Below are positions 1 through 5,813 of a stretch of DNA of 5,813 nt, piece after piece; positions within the stretch are counted from its first letter, which is position 1; each line of letters begins with the position of its first letter. The notes beneath the pieces were generated by a model, which worked only from the letters and a program-made list of their open reading frames with translations, was not told where the DNA came from and ran no database searches. A program made the translations under genes and the position numbers. This DNA comes from Pseudomonadota bacterium (GTDB lineage Bacteria > Pseudomonadota > Gammaproteobacteria > Pseudomonadales > Pseudomonadaceae). The DNA is taken from contig JAEYXX010000018.1 of assembly GCA_023431055.1 (NCBI GenBank), positions 1 to 5,813 of the forward strand. Reading direction: 5' to 3'.

Positions 1-51
1 GGGAGTTGCTGCTTTAATGCGCCAATAAACCTGTGCCCCGAGGCCCTCTGG

Positions 52-958
52 ATGAATCGCAACGACCTGCGCCGCGTCGACCTGAATCTGCTGGTGATCT
101 TCGAAACCCTGATGTTCGAAAAGAACCTGACCCGCGCGGCCGAGAAGCTGTTTCTCGGTCAGCCGGCAGTTAGCGCGGCGCTGGCCCGTTTGCGTGATCT
201 TTTCGACGACCCGTTGCTGGTACGCAATGGTCGTGGCTTCGAGCCGACGGCGCGGGCGCTGGCGATTCTCAGGGAGCTTCAGTCGGCGATGGATACCATC
301 TCGGGTGCGGTCAGCCGTGCCCGCGAGTTCAACCCGGCGACCAACCGCGACACCTTCCGCATCGGCCTGTCCGATGACGCCGAATTCGGCCTGTTCCCGG
401 CTTTGCTCAAGCAGATCCGTGAAGAGGCGCCGGAGGTGGTGATCGTCGTGCGGCGGGTCAACTTCCTGCTGATGTCGTCGATGCTGGCGTCTGGGGAAAT
501 CTCGCGTCAGTTATACCACCGAGCTGCCGGCCAACGCCAAGCGGCGCAAGTTGCGCGAAATGAAGGTCAAGGTGCTGCGTGGCGATGATCGCCCGGGAGC
601 GTTGACGCTGGATGAGTACTGCTCGCGGCCGCACGCGCTGGTGTCGTTCTCGGGTGATCTGTGCGGCAATATCGACAACGACTTGGCGCGCCTGAATCGC
701 TCACGTCGCGTGGTACTGGCCGTGCCGCAATTCAGTGGCTTGCGCTCGATCATCACCGGTACGGAGATGCTCGCGACCGTGCCTGATTTCGCCGCCGCTG
801 CGCTGATCGAAGGCACCAGTCTGCGCGCTGATGACCCTCCCTTCGAGCTGGTCAACTCGGACCTGTCGATGGTCTGGAGCGGGGTGACCGACAACGACCC
901 TGCCGAGCGTTGGCTCAGAAGCAAGATCGTCGAGTTCATGGGCGAACCTGGCGCCTGA
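52..958 (+). pseudogene. LysR-family transcriptional regulator, disrupted by a frameshift near 505
   Basis: This would be a cytoplasmic DNA-binding regulator of the LysR family. The N-terminal winged helix-turn-helix is clear at residues 9-66 (NLTRAAEKLF, then QPAVSAALARLRDLFDDPLL and EPTARA). The effector-binding domain begins near residue 98 (FRIGLSDDAEFGLFPALL). The start at 52 has a GAGG ribosome site 8 nt upstream. Frame 1 reads sensibly to GEIS (codon 151, ending at 504), then runs out of frame to a stop at 586-588. The missing part continues in frame 2 from 506 (VSYTTELPANAKRR, then LDEYCSRPHALVSF, AVPQFSGLRSI and ATVPDF) to TGA at 956-958. Relatives as I recall them read GEISVGVSYT here, so about 5 bp encoding most of Val-Gly seem lost. 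The joined product would be about 300 residues, normal for the family. A sequencing error is possible but less likely for a 5-bp change. As it stands, the product would keep the DNA-binding domain and lose most of the sensor domain. Its targets are unknown. Confidence 0.85.
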
Positions 959-965
959 GCGTGCA

Positions 966-1244
966 TCAGTCGCGGAAGAACACCTGGATCAGGTGATAGC
1001 CGAACTGCGTCTTGATCGGGCCGTGCACTTCCCGCAGCGGCTTCTTGAAGATCACCTGATCCACCGCGCGCACCATCTGCCCGGGGCGTACTTCGCCGAG
1101 GTCGCCACCTTTCTTGCCGGAGGGGCAGGTCGAGTGCTTGCGCGCCAGCACATCGAAGGCTTCGCCAGCGGCGATACGCTTTTTCAGCGCGGCAGCCTCC
1201 GCCTCGGTCTTGACCAGGATGTGGCGGGCCATTGCCTTTGCCAT
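966..1244 (-). CDS. ppiC: PpiC-type parvulin peptidyl-prolyl cis-trans isomerase
   Basis: A 92-residue single-domain parvulin that catalyses cis-trans isomerisation of peptide bonds before proline; with no signal peptide or membrane segment it should act in the cytoplasm. The start at 1244 gives MAKAMARHILVK, which lines up with E. coli PpiC (93 aa), and is preceded by GAGGAAC with 6 nt spacing (1251-1257). The open frame extends 27 codons further upstream but without family similarity. Recognisable parvulin positions are His8 in HILVK, Cys40 in KHSTCPSGKKGGDLGE, Met57 in GQMV, and Phe81 and His84 in TQFGYHL. One position in the proline-binding pocket, usually Phe (GQMVxxFD), is Val61 here; I recall Ile or Val in close Pseudomonas relatives, so this is probably a subgroup trait. 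The gene is convergent with the broken LysR gene and divergent from the pilus ATPase. Pseudomonads usually carry several PpiC paralogues, so the symbol denotes the family and not a specific orthologue. Confidence 0.93.
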   Translation of the reverse strand: MAKAMARHILVKTEAEAAALKKRIAAGEAFDVLARKHSTCPSGKKGGDLGEVRPGQMVRAVDQVIFKKPLREVHGPIKTQFGYHLIQVFFRD

Positions 1245-1391
1245 TGATGGGTTCCTCAATTCTGTCAGGGCGCTATTGTGCCAGGATTCGTTGCGCCAGC
1301 AGAATGGCGTCAATTTTACGGGCATGCATCATCCGCGATGCGGGCGATCATGGCCTATGGTATTTCAATCGTGCCCACGGAAAACGCCGCC
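1245..1391. other. Divergent intergenic region between ppiC and the pilus ATPase
   Basis: This 147-bp stretch must hold the 5' control signals for both flanking genes. On the - strand it contains a TTGACG hexamer (1310-1315), but no good -10 box stands 16-18 bp downstream. On the + strand I see no convincing sigma-70 pair and no clear GG-N10-GC sigma-54 element. Two upstream in-frame starts for the ATPase exist (GTG at 1278, ATG at 1350) but neither adds family-like sequence. Confidence 0.5.
1379..1384 (+). promoter_or_regulatory. Weak ribosome binding site supporting the ATG at 1392
   Basis: GGAAAA lies 7 nt before the ATG at 1392. The match is partial, but it supports this start over the upstream ATG at 1350. 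The 1392 start also gives a protein whose Walker A, Walker B and His-box residues fall at PilT numbering (Lys136, Glu204, His229). Confidence 0.4.
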
Positions 1392-2609
1392 ATGGATCTC
1401 CACGCAATGCTGAAAATCCTGTCCAGTCAGGATGGCTCCGATCTGTATCTGTCCACCGGGGCACCGCCTTGCGCCAAGTTCAACGGCGTGCTCAAGGCGC
1501 TGAGCCAGGAGCCGATGAAGGCGGGCGATGTGGCAGCCATCGCCGATTCGATCATGGATAGCGCGCAGCGCGAGGAGTTCGAGCGCGAGCTGGAAATGAA
1601 CCTGGCCATCTCGCTGGCCGGTGTCGGGCGTTTCCGCATCAACATCTTCAAGCAGCGCAACGAGGTGTCCATCGTCGCGCGCAACATCAAGCTGGACATC
1701 CCCCGCTTCGAAGACCTCAAGTTGCCCGAGGTGCTGCTCAGCACGGTGATGGAAAAGCGCGGCCTGGTGTTGTTCGTCGGCGGTACGGGGTCGGGCAAGT
1801 CAACCTCGCTGGCGGCACTGATCGACTACCGCAACCGCAACAGCGGCGGCCATATCATCACCATCGAAGACCCGGTGGAGTACGTGCACCGGCACAAGAA
1901 GTCGATCATCAACCAGCGTGAGGTGGGCGTGGACACCCGCAGCTTCCATGCCGCGCTGAAGAACACTCTGCGCCAGGCGCCGGACGTGATCCTGATCGGT
2001 GAGATCCGCGACCGCGAGACCATGGAGCACGCCCTGGCCTTCGCCGACACCGGGCACCTGGCAATCTCCACGCTGCATGCCAACAACGCCAACCAGGCGC
2101 TGGACCGCATCATCAACTTCTTCCCCGAAGACCGCCGTCCGCAGTTGCTCAACGACCTGGGCAACAACCTCAAGGCGTTCGTCTCCCAGCGTCTGGTCAA
2201 GACCGTCGACGGCAAGCGCCGCGCCGCGGTGGAAGTGATGCTGGGTACGCCGACGGTGCGCGACCTGATCAAACGCAACGAGTTTTCCGAGCTCAAGGAA
2301 ATCATGGAGAAATCCAAGAACCTGGGCATGCAGACCTTCGACCAGGCGCTGATCGATCTGGTGCACGAGGGCGCCATCGACGAAGAGGAGGCGGTGAAGA
2401 ACGCCGACTCGGCGAACAACGTGCGCCTGAAGCTCAAGCTCTATCGCGACAACCCGGCCAATGCCAGGCCGGCACCCGCCGCTGCACCGGTAGCTGCGCC
2501 CGTCACCGCACCTAAGGCCGCCCCGGCAGGCGATTGGGGGCTGGAGCTGAAGCTGGAGGATATCGAGGAGGAGCTGCCGCCAGAGGATCCGGGGCGGCAG
2601 GGGATTTAG
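1392..2609 (+). CDS. PilT/PilU-family type IV pilus retraction ATPase
   Basis: A hexameric AAA-like secretion ATPase of the PilT/PilU family, which powers pilus depolymerisation at the inner-membrane base of type IVa pili (twitching, surface sensing, DNA uptake). From ATG 1392 it is 405 residues; PilT is about 344 and PilU about 382. An N-terminal PAS-like domain occupies roughly residues 1-100 (GSDLYLSTGAPP at 15-26, GRFRINIF at 79-86). The ATPase core has Walker A GGTGSGKST at 130-138, the Asp box HIITIEDPVEYVH at 154-166 with Glu163, Walker B with Glu204 (PDVILIGEIR), and the His box TLHANNANQ at 227-235 with His229. A TVRDLIKR stretch at 288-295 corresponds to the AIRNLIRE motif of PilT, and GMQTFDQAL follows. 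Beyond about residue 355 come an Ala/Pro-rich linker (359-379) and an acidic tail (DWGLELKLEDIEEELPPED), nearer PilU than PilT. No other pil gene is in the window, so it is probably an extra paralogue. I leave the symbol empty because PilT versus PilU versus third paralogue cannot be settled here. Confidence 0.92.
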   Translation: MDLHAMLKILSSQDGSDLYLSTGAPPCAKFNGVLKALSQEPMKAGDVAAIADSIMDSAQREEFERELEMNLAISLAGVGRFRINIFKQRNEVSIVARNIKLDIPRFEDLKLPEVLLSTVMEKRGLVLFVGGTGSGKSTSLAALIDYRNRNSGGHIITIEDPVEYVHRHKKSIINQREVGVDTRSFHAALKNTLRQAPDVILIGEIRDRETMEHALAFADTGHLAISTLHANNANQALDRIINFFPEDRRPQLLNDLGNNLKAFVSQRLVKTVDGKRRAAVEVMLGTPTVRDLIKRNEFSELKEIMEKSKNLGMQTFDQALIDLVHEGAIDEEEAVKNADSANNVRLKLKLYRDNPANARPAPAAAPVAAPVTAPKAAPAGDWGLELKLEDIEEELPPEDPGRQGI

Positions 2610-3355
2610 GGATCGGGCTGCAGCGGCAGATACGCCTGTCGCAAAAGGTGGCTGACGCCTTCCTGCTCGAGTGCTCTAATCGCGTCGCGCAGCTGTTCGA
2701 CCATTTGCTCATCGCAGTCCTTCGAGCAGCTCAGGTACAGACCGGTGCTGGCCAGTGTCGGGCTTCTGCGCAGGTTCTGCTCGCGGTAAATGGAGTTTTC
2801 CCAGATGTACAGCGCCTCCGGCACACCGGTGAACCAGGCGTCGATACGCCCGAGAACAAGCAGGTGGGCGGGATTCTCGCCCAGCTTGAGCTGCACGATC
2901 TGCTCGTCACTGAAGCCCTCGCGCTGCAGGATGCCAACCTGGGCGGTGCCCATTCCGACGCCGATGCGGCGGTAACGCTGACGGGCCTGGTCGTAGTTTT
3001 CGACCGGCGCATCAAGGCTGAAGAAGGCGCGCTCCAGCTCCATGATCGAAGCGATCCAGGTGTAGAGCTCCTCTCGCTCGGGCGTGCGTGACAGGGGAAT
3101 GATCAGCAGGTTCTTGCCCTTGGCCACGCGCGCTTGGGCCCGCGGCCAGGGTTCAGCGACGATATGGGTGAGTTTGCCGATACGTGCCAGTGCAGCCAGT
3201 GCGACGTCGCCCACCATGCCATGGCCGCCGGCGTAATGAGTAAGCGCCAGCGGCGGCGCCTCCGGCATGTACAGCTGGATAGGTTCATCGGCCGATGCCG
3301 CTGCAGCGAACAGCAGGGCAACGAGCGGGCAGAAGAGCTTGAGCACGACGAACAT
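2606..3355 (-). CDS. Periplasmic solute-binding protein, SBP_bac_3-like (orphan)
   Basis: A 249-residue exported protein. Residues 1-22 form a signal peptide: a short basic start, a hydrophobic core (LFCPLVALLFAAAA), and an ASA site before Asp23. Cys9 does not sit in a good lipobox, so a soluble periplasmic product is expected. The mature part resembles the amino-acid-binding fold of family 3 solute-binding proteins. In particular, the run PWPRAQARVAKGKNLLII at 70-86 and RTPEREELYTWI at 90-101 are typical of the many Pseudomonas paralogues of this type, as are GHGMVGDVALAAL (44-56) and a late domain with GRIDAWFTGVPEA. Cys210 and Cys214 (SCSKDC) could form a disulphide. There are no permease or ABC ATPase genes beside it, so the ligand is unknown; it could serve a distant transporter or act as a sensor. 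It lies 68 bp downstream of the synthetase on the same strand. The ATG at 3355 has almost no spacing from its AGG; GTG at 3346 is a credible alternative start. Confidence 0.85.
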   Translation of the reverse strand: MFVVLKLFCPLVALLFAAAASADEPIQLYMPEAPPLALTHYAGGHGMVGDVALAALARIGKLTHIVAEPWPRAQARVAKGKNLLIIPLSRTPEREELYTWIASIMELERAFFSLDAPVENYDQARQRYRRIGVGMGTAQVGILQREGFSDEQIVQLKLGENPAHLLVLGRIDAWFTGVPEALYIWENSIYREQNLRRSPTLASTGLYLSCSKDCDEQMVEQLRDAIRALEQEGVSHLLRQAYLPLQPDP

Positions 3356-3358
3356 CCT
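3355..3358 (-). promoter_or_regulatory. Ribosome site that favours GTG 3346 over ATG 3355
   Basis: On the - strand AGGA overlaps the first base of the ATG at 3355. It is therefore too close to serve that codon, but it lies 8 nt before a GTG at 3344-3346 (codon 4 of the longer frame). Starting at the GTG gives MLKLFCPLVALL, still a complete signal peptide. The longer form remains possible. Confidence 0.35.
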
Positions 3359-3375
3359 GTTGTTCTGATCAAGTC

Positions 3376-3381
3376 AGTATA
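3376..3381 (-). promoter_or_regulatory. Possible -10 box for the solute-binding protein gene
   Basis: On the - strand the hexamer TATACT matches the sigma-70 -10 consensus at 5 of 6 positions and lies 20 bp before the ATG at 3355. The sequence 16-18 bp further upstream has no good -35 match, so the call is weak. If real, the gene can be transcribed separately from the synthetase upstream. No hairpin with a T-run separates the two genes, so read-through from the synthetase is also possible. Confidence 0.3.
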
Positions 3382-3423
3382 GGAGGCGGTGGTTTCGAGG
3401 TATGTGGGGCAGTCGTCACTCGC

Positions 3424-5379
<1,956 letters not shown>

Positions 5380-5543
5380 GGTCGGTCCTCGTCGTTCTTA
5401 TCCCTAGACTTCAGCTTAGTGCGTTCGGGGCATTTGACCTTTAACTCAGACGACCTTCGCTGCTATCGCACCGACCTGTTCACCTGGTCGGATGTGGCGT
5501 TTCTCGATGCGTAAAGCGGTGGAACGATAACTCTGCACATACC
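5380..5543 (-). promoter_or_regulatory. Upstream control region of the acetoacetyl-CoA synthetase gene
   Basis: This 164-bp non-coding stretch lies between the synthetase start and the REP pair and should contain its promoter. The motif AGGTC occurs three times on the - strand, at 5473-5477, 5452-5456 and 5436-5440. An interrupted dyad sits at 5471-5491. A TAAGCT hexamer on the - strand about 30 bp before the start codon is a poor -10 candidate. I cannot name the sigma factor or the regulator. Confidence 0.4.
5471..5491. promoter_or_regulatory. Interrupted inverted repeat, possible operator
   Basis: CCGACC and GGTCGG form perfect 6-bp arms around a 9-nt spacer that is itself partly symmetric. 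The 21-bp dyad is centred about 100 bp before the synthetase start codon. That position suits an activator or repressor site, but chance cannot be excluded and no known regulator motif is recognised. Confidence 0.25.
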
Positions 5544-5590
5544 TGTAGGAGCGGATTCATCCGCGATTTTCGCGGCTAAAGCCGCTCCTT
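5544..5590. repeat. REP-type inverted pair (Pseudomonas repetitive extragenic palindrome)
   Basis: Two inverted copies of one short unit face each other. The left half (5547-5566) and the reverse complement of the right half (5570-5589) agree at 16 of 20 bases. The whole can fold as one long hairpin: outer 8-bp stem AGGAGCGG/CCGCTCCT, inner 6-bp stem CCGCGA/TCGCGG with a TTT loop. It can also fold as two small hairpins, GCGGA-TTCA-TCCGC and GCGGC-TAAA-GCCGC. This pattern, with the GTAGGAGCGG edge, is that of REP elements scattered between Pseudomonas genes and mobilised by RAYT transposases. No RAYT gene is in the window. It lies upstream of the synthetase and need not act as its terminator. 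Confidence 0.85.
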
Positions 5591-5813
5591 GTATGTTGAG
5601 CGCATTACCAACCGCAACGAAGAAACAGTTTCCGGGGAGGCCGTTCGCTCCTAGAGGCACCTTGCGTGACCTCGTCTGTAGATCGGCCCCCGCCTCATTA
5701 CCACTACGTGGAGTATCCCGAAGCCGGACTCGAGAGAGTGGCGGACTTCGCATCACAAGGTTGTAGCGGTAAAGAAGTGCGAGGTCGGGGAGCCGGTGAC
5801 CATTGTTGCGCAT
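5591..5813. other. Unassigned intergenic sequence after the REP pair
   Basis: I find no supported gene here. An open frame on the - strand runs from the right edge through the REP pair to 5463, but part of its protein is just translated REP and it resembles no family I know. A 57-codon + strand frame (5593-5766, MLSALPTATKK at its start) has no ribosome site. A REP-edge-like string, CGCTCCTAGAG at 5646-5656, recurs here. The stretch may be repeat-derived or decayed DNA. Confidence 0.5.

Noticed and set aside
1..51. Possible tail of an upstream + strand gene ending at TAA 15-17
   Set aside because: Only four codons precede the stop within the window, which is too little to support a coding call.
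495..512. Programmed ribosomal frameshifting as an explanation of the split LysR gene
   Set aside because: There is no slippery heptamer or run of identical bases at the junction, and the missing Val-Gly codons point to a deletion instead.
511..966. 151-codon - strand open frame opposite the second half of the LysR gene
   Set aside because: The + strand reading there has clear LysR effector-domain motifs; the antisense protein has none.
1310..1315. TTGACG as a -35 box for ppiC
   Set aside because: The sequence 16-18 bp downstream has no acceptable -10 match; CACAAT is 27 bp away, which is too far.
1826..2437. 203-codon - strand open frame opposite the pilus ATPase
   Set aside because: Its Ser/Arg-rich protein is the typical antisense product of a GC-rich gene, and the ATPase on the other strand is certain.
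2534..3091. 185-codon + strand open frame overlapping the ATPase end and the binding protein
   Set aside because: It is a shadow of the two real genes in another frame, with no family motif and no start signal.
5463..5813. Open frame of 116 codons on the - strand reaching the right edge
   Set aside because: Its C-terminal part is translated from the REP palindrome, it matches no family I know, and it lacks a supported start signal. It is more likely chance coding in non-coding DNA.

Overview
The window is GC-rich, gene-dense chromosomal DNA. Its gene types and its repeat point to a Pseudomonas-like gammaproteobacterium, probably one of the non-aeruginosa groups. The main evidence is a short hairpin pair near the right end (5544-5590) that has the form of the Pseudomonas REP family, together with a PilT/PilU-family pilus ATPase, a small PpiC-type parvulin and an acetoacetyl-CoA synthetase with typical Pseudomonas codon use. 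The species call is inference; no rRNA or other marker gene is present.

Layout from left to right. (1) 52-958, + strand: a LysR-type regulator broken by a frameshift near 505. Its two halves lie in different frames and together spell a full-length protein of about 300 residues. (2) 966-1244, - strand: PpiC-like parvulin peptidyl-prolyl isomerase, convergent with the regulator and only 7 bp from its stop. (3) 1245-1391: 147 bp divergent intergenic region. (4) 1392-2609, + strand: PilT/PilU-family type IV pilus retraction ATPase with every catalytic box intact and an added Ala/Pro-rich, acidic C-terminal tail. (5) 2606-3355, - strand: secreted periplasmic solute-binding protein of the SBP_bac_3 type; its stop codon overlaps the ATPase stop codon. 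(6) 3424-5379, - strand: acetoacetyl-CoA synthetase. (7) 5380-5813: non-coding DNA with a probable control region for the synthetase, a REP inverted pair, and about 220 bp that I cannot assign.

The genes do not form one pathway. The synthetase activates acetoacetate to acetoacetyl-CoA for central metabolism. The binding protein follows it on the same strand after 68 bp and has no permease or ATPase partner here. The pilus ATPase stands alone, away from any other pil gene. The parvulin is a general folding helper. This is mostly ordinary housekeeping and accessory DNA; I see no mobile element, CRISPR array, toxin-antitoxin pair or defence cassette. The points most worth a second look are the broken LysR gene, the orphan retraction ATPase with its unusual tail, the interlocked convergent stop codons, the repeated motif upstream of the synthetase, and the unexplained right end.
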